In this document: positions 57,444 to 64,000 of the stretch, piece after piece
How the letters are laid out: each line of letters begins with the position of its first letter
How positions within the stretch are numbered: the first letter of the stretch is position 1
Source of the DNA: Sinimarinibacterium flocculans
GTDB lineage: Bacteria > Pseudomonadota > Gammaproteobacteria > Nevskiales > Nevskiaceae
Assembly: GCF_003201205.1 (NCBI RefSeq)
Contig: NZ_QICN01000001.1
Span: 682,001-746,000, forward strand
Length of the DNA stretch: 64,000 nt
Reading direction: 5' to 3'
Notes under the pieces: model-generated
Seen by the model: the letters and a program-made list of their open reading frames with translations, nothing else
Database searches by the model: none
Told to the model about the DNA's origin: nothing
Position numbers and translations under genes: made by a program

Positions 57444-60353
57444 ATGGGACAGTGGAGTGAGCGATTTCTTGGCATCAGCCACATCCCCGGTGACCTGTCG
57501 GCCTTCGAGCTGGGGGAGTTCTTTCACCTCAGTAACGCAGATGTCGTCGCGATAAAGAAGGCGTTCAGAACCAGATTTCGAGTCGCAGCTGGTATCCAGC
57601 TCGGCTTTATCAGGATGTCCGGCGGGACGCTGACAAGTTTCCGCACGATCCCTCGCGAACTGGTCAAGTTCATAGCGGACCAACTCGGCGAAGCCCCGCC
57701 GGCGGTCACATCGTTCCGCGCCCTGTACAACACCCGTGAACGCACGCGTATCGAGCATCAGGTATGGGCGGTTGAATACCTGAACTTGAAGAGCCACACC
57801 GATCGCCAGGAACGAATGCTGTTGGCCGCTATGCGTGACGCGAGTCGTGGCATAGGTAACGTCGATCGTCTTGTGACGATGGCTGGTCAATGGCTCCACG
57901 ACCGCAACTTACTGATTCCGTCGCATTCGACGCTGCGTGACATTTGCGTTCGCGCGTCGAACGACACTGAGCAGGAAATCTACGTCGCCATATGCAAGGA
58001 GGTCCCCGAAGAACGCCGCCAGAGCTGGATTGACGCCGTTTTCTCGCATCGAAAGAACGGAAAGACGCACCTTCAGTGGCTGCAGCAAGCGCCGCGACGA
58101 CGATCGCAGAAAAATCTGAAGGTCATGTTCGAGAAGGTCGAATACCTGAAAGAGCTGGGCGTCGCCGAACTCAAGCTCGAAAGCATACCGATCGAGCGGC
58201 TACGAGATTTTGCATTGTCCATGCAGCATCGCAGCCCGTCGCAGTTCAAGCGCCTGGCGCCGGTGACGCAAGCGTTGCTGTTGGTATCGTTTCTGAAGGT
58301 CACTCTGTACCAAGCGACCGACACCATCATCCAGCTGAGTGGGAAGATGACCTCGGATGTGGTCAGCTCCGCTACGCAGAAGGTGAAGAAGTCCGAGGCG
58401 AAAACGTTGCTGACCTATCGGCAAGCACTCTCGAGCATCTTCGAATTCAACAATGACGATTCAATGAGCGCCGAGGAGCTTCGCAAGAAGATTCGCGAGA
58501 TTCAGAACATGTTCGGGGCCACGCTGTTTCCTAGCCTAGCATCCGCTGTACGAGCGCAGCTCACCGAGTCCAACCCCAAAGTTCGTCCATTGTTGCGGTC
58601 TCTCTCGACGCTCAAAGTCGAAGGTGTCGGCAATGAACGCGCGGTGGAGGGCCTGCGCATTCTCAGGGGTCTCTACGACAAGGAAACAACGGAACTTCCG
58701 GCAGGCAAGTTCAACTGCTCGAAGCAATGGCAGGCTCTTGTTGACGATGATGATAGGAAGCGCGCCATGCGCGCGTTCGAGGTTGCGACGTTGGTCGAAC
58801 TTCGAAAGGCCTTCAGACGTGGCAGTGCCTGGGTCGATCATAGCGACACATATCGGGACCGGGACAACCTTCTGATCTCATCCGAGAAGTGGGAAAAGCA
58901 GAAGGCACGCCACTATAACCAGCTGCGCTTGTCGAGGGACCCGGATGAATTCTTGGGCCCGATGATCGAAGAAGCGAGGTTGGGGCTAAAAGCGGTGGCC
59001 GAGGCTGAGGCGGCAGGCGAGATACATATCCGCGAACGAGACATTGGTCTCGACGCTCTCGAAGCTGAGCCCGTACCCCCCGAGATCGCGGCGGTTAATT
59101 CGCTTTTCGAGGAGGAGATCGGGAAGATTCAGCTACCCGAGTTGATGCTGGATGTCGACTCGAAGACCCACTTCTCAACGGAGCTTGCTGGGCGCCGACC
59201 GCGGACTGATCTTGACGTGCTCAAACCCTATGGCGGGTTGCTCGGCCTCGGCACTGACATCACGGCAATTGGCGTTGCGCTCATGATTCCAGAGCTGTCA
59301 GTCGGCGACATATCATCCTGGATGAAGGAACTCGAGCACGACGCGGCCATTGAGAGGGCGAACAAGGTTGTGTTGGAGTTCATACGCAGCTTGCCCATCA
59401 CGAAGCTGTGGGGGGATGGCAAGTCGGCATCGGCTGACATGATGGCGCTTGCAGCGTCTCATCACCTCTGGTGTCAGCGGAAAGACCCCCGCACCAAGGT
59501 ACCTGCGATTGGCATGTATAGCCATGTTCACGACCAGAGCCCGATCATCCACAACATGCCTATTGTGCTCGGGGAGCGCCAAGCCGGTGCGGCGATTGAA
59601 GGCGTGCTGCGTCAGACAGAGATCGAGCTCGAACGGTTGGGGGTCGATACGCACGGCTATACGGACTTTGCTATGGCCGTTGCACGGGCGCTGGGTTTCG
59701 ATCTCTGCCCGCGGCTGAGGAATCTCCGAGAGCGACGGCTCATCGTGCCAAAGGACATGGACGTTCCCGAGAACATCAAAATCGTTGTTGATAGGACGTT
59801 GAACCTCGACGTTGTACGAGACCAGTGGGATGAGTTTGTTCGCGTCGTCGCGTCGATCAGCAACGGAACCGTCAGTGCTGTGACCGCGCTTCAGCGTTTC
59901 GGCTCAGTAGCTCAGGGTGACCCCATCTACAACGCCGGCAGGACGCTCGGCCGCCTGTGCCGAACGAACTACCTCAGCATTTTCTTCACGGACCCTCTGT
60001 TTCGCAGAGAGATCTATCGCGTGCTGAATCGTGGAGAGTCTGTTCACACCCTTCAGCACGCGATCCACCTGAATTCGATACGCCATGACCGCGGCCGTCG
60101 GCCCGAGGAGCTCATTGCGATCTCAAGCGCACTCACGCTGCTGACCAACATCGTCATTGCCTGGTACGCCTACCGCATGCAGGGCGCCGTGAAGGCGCTT
60201 CGAGCCAAAGGCATTTCGATCTCCGACGACGTGCTTCGCCACACCCTGCCGAACCGGTGGGAGGGCGTGAACTTCCGCGGGACATTCAAGTTCCCAATCG
60301 AGCGCTACCGCGCGGCACTGCTGATCGACAGCCCGGCTCTCAAGGTTGGATAG
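57444..60353 (+). CDS. tnpA: Tn3-family transposase TnpA
   Basis: This 969-residue protein is full length for Tn3 transposases. The N-terminal half carries the DNA-binding regions. The catalytic domain has Asp665 in GDGKSASADMMAL, Asp741 in THGYTDFAMAVARALGFDLCPR and Glu865 in LNRGESVHTLQHAI. The two Asp are 76 residues apart, as in Tn3. The terminal CRTNYLSIFFTDPLFRREI block is conserved too. No frameshift or stop is seen, so it could be active. The ATG at 57444 lies 169 nt inside the terminal repeat. Codon use and GC are unlike the housekeeping genes to the left. Confidence 0.95.
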   Translation: MGQWSERFLGISHIPGDLSAFELGEFFHLSNADVVAIKKAFRTRFRVAAGIQLGFIRMSGGTLTSFRTIPRELVKFIADQLGEAPPAVTSFRALYNTRERTRIEHQVWAVEYLNLKSHTDRQERMLLAAMRDASRGIGNVDRLVTMAGQWLHDRNLLIPSHSTLRDICVRASNDTEQEIYVAICKEVPEERRQSWIDAVFSHRKNGKTHLQWLQQAPRRRSQKNLKVMFEKVEYLKELGVAELKLESIPIERLRDFALSMQHRSPSQFKRLAPVTQALLLVSFLKVTLYQATDTIIQLSGKMTSDVVSSATQKVKKSEAKTLLTYRQALSSIFEFNNDDSMSAEELRKKIREIQNMFGATLFPSLASAVRAQLTESNPKVRPLLRSLSTLKVEGVGNERAVEGLRILRGLYDKETTELPAGKFNCSKQWQALVDDDDRKRAMRAFEVATLVELRKAFRRGSAWVDHSDTYRDRDNLLISSEKWEKQKARHYNQLRLSRDPDEFLGPMIEEARLGLKAVAEAEAAGEIHIRERDIGLDALEAEPVPPEIAAVNSLFEEEIGKIQLPELMLDVDSKTHFSTELAGRRPRTDLDVLKPYGGLLGLGTDITAIGVALMIPELSVGDISSWMKELEHDAAIERANKVVLEFIRSLPITKLWGDGKSASADMMALAASHHLWCQRKDPRTKVPAIGMYSHVHDQSPIIHNMPIVLGERQAGAAIEGVLRQTEIELERLGVDTHGYTDFAMAVARALGFDLCPRLRNLRERRLIVPKDMDVPENIKIVVDRTLNLDVVRDQWDEFVRVVASISNGTVSAVTALQRFGSVAQGDPIYNAGRTLGRLCRTNYLSIFFTDPLFRREIYRVLNRGESVHTLQHAIHLNSIRHDRGRRPEELIAISSALTLLTNIVIAWYAYRMQGAVKALRAKGISISDDVLRHTLPNRWEGVNFRGTFKFPIERYRAALLIDSPALKVG

Positions 60354-60645
60354 GATGTAAGTCAAGGAGGGGAGGCCCGACACTGAGGCAGGCCTGCTTT
60401 TCGGTCGGCGGACGAACCTGTCCCGGTCGAAAGGTTTCGAAGCCGCTCAACTTCGCCACCTTGCTCGCCAGTTCTGCCCTCTGCCGCGGCTCGAATGGCA
60501 ATAATAGTCAATAGATACATGGACATATGTTATTTGTACCGCGAACCCCTTGATCTATTGCGGCCAATCACAATATGTAGCTACTGCGGGTAGCTGCCGA
60601 CACAACCCCTTGTGCCCCAGTCCGCGAATCGGCCCTTGGGGAGTA
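60354..60645. other. Spacer between tnpA and the CBASS operon
   Basis: These 292 nt encode nothing recognisable. The part from about 60500 to 60540 is AT-rich (ATAATAGTCAATAG, ACATATGTTATTTG) and probably contains the capV promoter, although no standard -35/-10 pair is convincing. I found no Tn3 terminal repeat here. Confidence 0.45.
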
Positions 60646-61680
60646 ATGGTGCAAACCACGACAGCTGCCAGCACGGATTCAGCGCGGTCTGATCGCTTTC
60701 AGATTCTCGCGCTGTCCGGCGGCGGATTTCGCGGACTGTTCACCGCGAAGATCCTTGCAGACATCGAGCAACACATCGGCAGCCCCGTCGCCACCCGAGT
60801 CGATCTTCTGGCTGGCACATCGATAGGCGGAATTCTCGCGCTGGCGCTTGCAATGGAAATTCCAGCAAGCGACATGGTTCGCTTATTCGAGAGGCACGGT
60901 GCCGAGATCTTCTCAAGGCGCCGGTTGACGCTTCTCGGCACGTTGAAATCCACCTACACGGCCGAGCGACTCCGAGACTTGCTGCAGCAGGACGAGCTGT
61001 TCGGGGGGCGGCTGCTGTCGGCATGCAAGCATCGTGTGATCGTCCCATCGATCAATTACAGCACGGGCAAGCCCGTCATCTTCAAAACTTCCCATCACCC
61101 TAACTTCGTCGGTGATCATCGACTGCGACTCGTCGATATCGCTCTAGCGACAAGCGCCGCGCCGATGTACTTCCCGCGGCACGTGTTCGAGAACAGCCAA
61201 TACGTTGATGGCGGCTTGTATGCGAACGCCCCTGGCCTGCTGGCTTTGCACGAAGCTGAAAAATTTCTGGGCCAGAGGGCCGACAACGTCTGGGCCGTAT
61301 CGATTGGAACCATGTCGTCGCGGTTCACAGTCAATCCCTCGCGAAATCGCAGCGGAGGCACCTGGGATTGGGGCGGATGGTTTCCGGCGAATGCGCCAAA
61401 GCGCCTTTTCGGTCTGGCGATTTCGATTCAGGAGTCTACTACGCAGTTCATGCTGAGCCATCGGCTTGATCAACGATACATCCATGTCGACGAGACGCTG
61501 ACCGACGAGAAGGCCAAAGCCGTCGCGTTGGACAAGACCGATGCCGCTGCGCGGGAGGCGCTGCTGGGTTCCGCTAGTGAAGCATCGAAGACCTGCCTCG
61601 GGAATCCGGATTTCAGGCGGTACCTGCAACACGCTGCTCCAGCCCCGCAGTTCTTTCACACCGAAAAATCCCCCCAGTAG
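60646..61680 (+). CDS. capV: CBASS effector CapV, patatin-like phospholipase
   Basis: This 344-residue patatin-fold protein should cut membrane phospholipids when it binds the cyclic nucleotide made by the next gene, killing the infected cell. The oxyanion loop is GGGFRG (25-30), nucleophile Ser59 lies in GTSIGG and catalytic Asp188 in VDGGLYAN. The ATG at 60646 was chosen because GGGGAG lies just upstream and the conserved domain begins soon after; a frame opening at 60550 adds an unlikely leader. It is the first gene of the operon, 9 nt before the CD-NTase. The order phospholipase, CD-NTase, E2-E1 matches V. cholerae capV-dncV-cap2. Confidence 0.93.
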   Translation: MVQTTTAASTDSARSDRFQILALSGGGFRGLFTAKILADIEQHIGSPVATRVDLLAGTSIGGILALALAMEIPASDMVRLFERHGAEIFSRRRLTLLGTLKSTYTAERLRDLLQQDELFGGRLLSACKHRVIVPSINYSTGKPVIFKTSHHPNFVGDHRLRLVDIALATSAAPMYFPRHVFENSQYVDGGLYANAPGLLALHEAEKFLGQRADNVWAVSIGTMSSRFTVNPSRNRSGGTWDWGGWFPANAPKRLFGLAISIQESTTQFMLSHRLDQRYIHVDETLTDEKAKAVALDKTDAAAREALLGSASEASKTCLGNPDFRRYLQHAAPAPQFFHTEKSPQ

Positions 61681-61689
61681 AGATAAACC

Positions 61690-62859
61690 GTGCTCAAGCT
61701 CAACAAGCTGTTCCTTTATGAGACCCGTCCGGAGCCGTTCGGCCGCCAGATTGAGCCAGAGCCCTGGCAAAAGCGCTTTCTTGTCGAATGCAAAAACAAA
61801 ATTCGTGACCATCTGCGGGACGGCATTCGCCAAGCCAGCAAAACGGTGCTTGGCATGGATGCGATGGTGACGCCCAAGTTCCGGACGCAGGGGTCCTGGA
61901 TGTACCAGACCTGCGTACGACCGGCCGAGCTTCCACCCCAGCAGATGGACTGGGACTATGGCGTCTACCTGCCAGCGAAGCTGTGGGAGAACCAGCGGCC
62001 AAAGGTTGCTGCGAAGGTGTACTTCGAACTGGTGGAGGGGCTTCTGCAGGGCCTCTGTAAGCAAGAGGGTTGGAAGCTTCTCGAGGGCAGGGCGTGTAAA
62101 GACACCTGCATCCGCATCGAAGTGGATTCGTGGGCACACATCGATATCCCGCTGTACGCCGCACCCGAGGAGCAGTTCGCGCTGATCACGGAGCGCGTGG
62201 AGTTCGCCCAAAGAAGCGCGCTCAACAAAGCGCAGGCGGGGGTGCTGGATACCTTGGAAGAAGAGCCGTTCGCATGGGAAGACCTTGAAACGATTGTGAT
62301 GGCGACGCGTGCCGGTGAGTGGAAGCCGTCGGACCCTGGCGCGGTCGCTCAGTGGTTCCAGGACTGCATCAGCGTCCACGGCGAACAGCTGCAGCGGATT
62401 TGCCGGTACGTGAAGGCTTGGCGCGACTTCCACTGGACCACCGGCGGACCTAGTTCGATCCTGCTGATGATCATCGTTGCGCGGGGATTTGTTCCGAATC
62501 CGCGTCGCGACGACTTGGTGCTGGAAGAGGCGGCCGCGCGACTTGCGAGCGAACTTCGTGGCAATGTGTACGAAAGGGCCATCGGCGACGGAACGGAAGA
62601 CTTCAATCGCCTCAGCGCGACCGAGCGCACCTTCGCGGCCGACGCCGCCGCGTCGCTTCGTGCCGCGCTCCGGCAGGCGCGAGGCCGCAGCGCTGTCCAG
62701 AAGGCTGAGGCCATCAACGACCTCCGCCGGCAACTCGGTGACCGAATTCCCTTCATCGAAGACTGGGTTGAGCTGGAGGCAGGTGCGATTGACGCTGTCC
62801 AAGCTTCAGCGCCGCAGTACGTTCCGAGCCCGAAGGTGAAGACGACCACCGCTGGCTAG
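61690..62859 (+). CDS. CBASS cyclic oligonucleotide synthase (CD-NTase, DncV-like)
   Basis: This 389-residue nucleotidyltransferase has the CD-NTase site TQGSWMYQT (Gly68, Ser69), then QMDWDYGVYLP with Asp87 and Asp89, and the third acid Asp152 in HIDIPLYA. The layout resembles DncV (clade A), whose product is 3'3'-cGAMP; CapV partners in characterised systems respond to that molecule. Product identity here is inferred, not shown. The start is GTG at 61690. The C-terminus, ...PSPKVKTTTAG, is the probable substrate tail for conjugation by the E2-E1 protein encoded next. Confidence 0.92.
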   Translation: MLKLNKLFLYETRPEPFGRQIEPEPWQKRFLVECKNKIRDHLRDGIRQASKTVLGMDAMVTPKFRTQGSWMYQTCVRPAELPPQQMDWDYGVYLPAKLWENQRPKVAAKVYFELVEGLLQGLCKQEGWKLLEGRACKDTCIRIEVDSWAHIDIPLYAAPEEQFALITERVEFAQRSALNKAQAGVLDTLEEEPFAWEDLETIVMATRAGEWKPSDPGAVAQWFQDCISVHGEQLQRICRYVKAWRDFHWTTGGPSSILLMIIVARGFVPNPRRDDLVLEEAAARLASELRGNVYERAIGDGTEDFNRLSATERTFAADAAASLRAALRQARGRSAVQKAEAINDLRRQLGDRIPFIEDWVELEAGAIDAVQASAPQYVPSPKVKTTTAG

Positions 62860-62861
62860 AC

Positions 62862-64000
62862 GTGCTGGACGCTCAGACGCTGGGCGAGGTGCTGCGCGCG
62901 CTAAATTCCCGTGGCTTCAGCGCGCGACGCAGCAGGGGCGCACGCAGGGTCTTTGAAGGACCGCTGAAGCTTTCTCGCGGCACTGTTCCGGTTCGACTTG
63001 TGGTCGAGGACTGGGAGTTTCTCGACTACCCGCGCATTCAGTTGCTGGATCGACCATCGTTTCTGCCAGAACTGCTCCCGCATGCCACTGCCGATGGCGA
63101 TTTTTGTTATCTACGCCCTGAAAGCCTGGTGCTTGACCGCTTCAATCCAGTGGGCGCAATCCTATTATGTATTGCGGAGGCACGCGACGTCCTCGATGGA
63201 CTGGTGCGCAACCCCGCGAAGCAAGCGAAAGACATACAGGACGAATTCCTCGCGTACTGGGCGATCAATCAGCGGTGGACGTGGAAGCTTCTAGTGGGGA
63301 CAGTCGACGACGGCGCCAGTCAAGCGCCGGTTTTCAGGCTGAAGCGGGACGAACAGCAGCTGCGGGTCGCGTCCACGTCTTCCGACGAGGTTCGCGCGCT
63401 GGCGAGTTCAATTGGATACCCCACCGTTGAGGATAGCTCGTCGTACTTTCGGATCCTGAGGTCAACCGTCTATCCAGCGGCTCCAGCAAAGAATCTGCCG
63501 GCAACCGTCAAGGAGCTTTTTGCGTATTTCAAGACATGGGACCCAGCACTCAGCAACGAACTGCAAGTATTTTTAGAACACGACAAGGACTACCTTCGAT
63601 TCAAAGGCCTCATGCTCGCGATCGAAACGCCGGCGGGGTGGCTCGGTGTCAGCTTCAAGTTCGACGAACTCGTGCGGCAGGGCTATCGGAGGAAGCCTGC
63701 TCACTTCAAGAACTGGCTTCACAACGCGGGTGGTCGGACTGAGATCACGCGAATCGTAGTCGAGGATGTGTCGCCGAAGTTCGTACACTCCCGGAACTTG
63801 ATGTTCAGGGATTTGACCGACAAGAAAATAACGCTGGTCGGATGCGGGGCTATCGGTGGCTTTCTCGCTAAAGCGCTGTCCGGCATGGGGGCGGGGAGGG
63901 GGCGTCGCGGCGCGCTCATGCTGCACGACCCGGGCACCATCGGACCGGAGAACGTTGGGCGGCACTACCTCGGAATGAATAGCTGGGGGCTGCCGAAGGC
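62862..64000 (+). CDS. cap2: CBASS E2-E1 fusion protein Cap2 (3' end outside window)
   Basis: The frame opens at GTG 62862, 2 nt after the CD-NTase stop, and is still open at the window edge after 379 codons. No earlier ATG or GTG exists in this frame after the stop at 62790. The first ~150 residues look like an E2 domain: the segment DYPRIQLLDRPSFLPELLPH is followed by DGDFCYL, whose Cys82 is the likely thioester residue. After a linker, an E1/ThiF adenylation domain begins with ITLVGCGAIGGFLAKALSG and HDPGTIGPENVGRHYLG. In known systems Cap2 attaches the CD-NTase C-terminus to targets and primes signalling. A Cap3 peptidase may follow beyond 64000. Confidence 0.92.
   Translation, partial: MLDAQTLGEVLRALNSRGFSARRSRGARRVFEGPLKLSRGTVPVRLVVEDWEFLDYPRIQLLDRPSFLPELLPHATADGDFCYLRPESLVLDRFNPVGAILLCIAEARDVLDGLVRNPAKQAKDIQDEFLAYWAINQRWTWKLLVGTVDDGASQAPVFRLKRDEQQLRVASTSSDEVRALASSIGYPTVEDSSSYFRILRSTVYPAAPAKNLPATVKELFAYFKTWDPALSNELQVFLEHDKDYLRFKGLMLAIETPAGWLGVSFKFDELVRQGYRRKPAHFKNWLHNAGGRTEITRIVVEDVSPKFVHSRNLMFRDLTDKKITLVGCGAIGGFLAKALSGMGAGRGRRGALMLHDPGTIGPENVGRHYLGMNSWGLPK

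Larger units (their letters stand above)
57237..60353 (+). mobile_element. Tn3-family transposon, left end and transposase (right end not in window)
   Basis: The element is defined by the 38-bp repeat at 57237 and the full-length Tn3-type transposase. The sequence is visibly less GC-rich than the chromosome to its left. No resolvase gene and no clear res site are seen between 57275 and 57443, where an AT-rich stretch (about 57275-57345) may hold promoters. The right boundary is unknown; it could lie beyond the CBASS operon, which follows in the same orientation. Confidence 0.75.

Noticed and set aside
60500-60550. Possible right Tn3 repeat (CGAACCCC end) just before capV
   Set aside because: Its reverse complement starts GGGGTTCG, but the inner part lacks GGAAAA and ACGTTA and does not match the left repeat.

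Overview
The window is a 64 kb stretch of a GC-rich bacterial chromosome, most likely a gammaproteobacterium of the Xanthomonadales/Nevskiales type. Three things point there: the gene orders bamE-fur-recN-nadK-hrcA-grpE-dnaK-dnaJ and fabD-fabG-acpP-fabF-pabB-pabC-mltG-tmk-holB-pilZ, an SmpB/tmRNA pair with tag ANDSNYALAA, and a Fur with only one cysteine in the usual CxxC position, as in pseudomonads. The exact taxon is an inference from gene order and protein style.

From 1 to about 15 kb lie housekeeping genes: the tail of an SRAP protein, tRNA-Glu and tRNA-Ala, a secreted RNase T2, the divergent ppsA/ppsR pair, a Tat-exported PhoD-like phosphatase, recR, phhB, a reverse-transsulfuration pair (cystathionine beta-synthase and a Cys/Met PLP enzyme) around a HAD phosphatase, orn, a PhoP/PhoQ-like two-component system with a PepSY protein, and a TetR regulator. 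From 15.2 to 18.1 kb is a phage-shock module. pspF diverges from an operon led by a small exported protein followed by pspA-pspB-pspC, and a sigma-54 promoter is readable between them. Next come tmRNA and smpB, a neurotransmitter:sodium-symporter-type transporter, rnfH, bamE, fur, recN and nadK. The heat-shock cluster hrcA-grpE-dnaK-dnaJ (24.6-29.6 kb) carries readable sigma-32-type promoters, and the tmRNA gene carries another.

From 29.7 to 57 kb are a diguanylate cyclase with an ethylene-receptor-like membrane domain, sthA with a ParA-type ATPase, acnA, a TolB-like lipoprotein, mnmA, a Nudix hydrolase and a type II secretion block gspG-H-I-J-K-L-M-N (minus strand, overlapping genes, no gspC-F here). 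A rhombosortase sits back to back with gspG. Then come the fatty-acid and folate genes (fabD to pabC), mltG-tmk-holB-pilZ, a double cyclic-nucleotide-binding/rhodanese fusion and a lysine-rich SWIB protein.

The right end (57.2-64 kb) is an accessory island, visibly less GC-rich. A 38-bp Tn3-type terminal inverted repeat (57237-57274) and a full-length Tn3-family transposase are followed, in the same orientation, by a type II CBASS anti-phage operon: a patatin phospholipase (capV), a CD-NTase, and an E2-E1 fusion (cap2) that runs off the window. No matching right-hand repeat is visible before 64000, so the CBASS may be cargo of the transposon. This island is the most interesting part of the window. 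The ethylene-receptor-like diguanylate cyclase and the heat-shock control elements come next.
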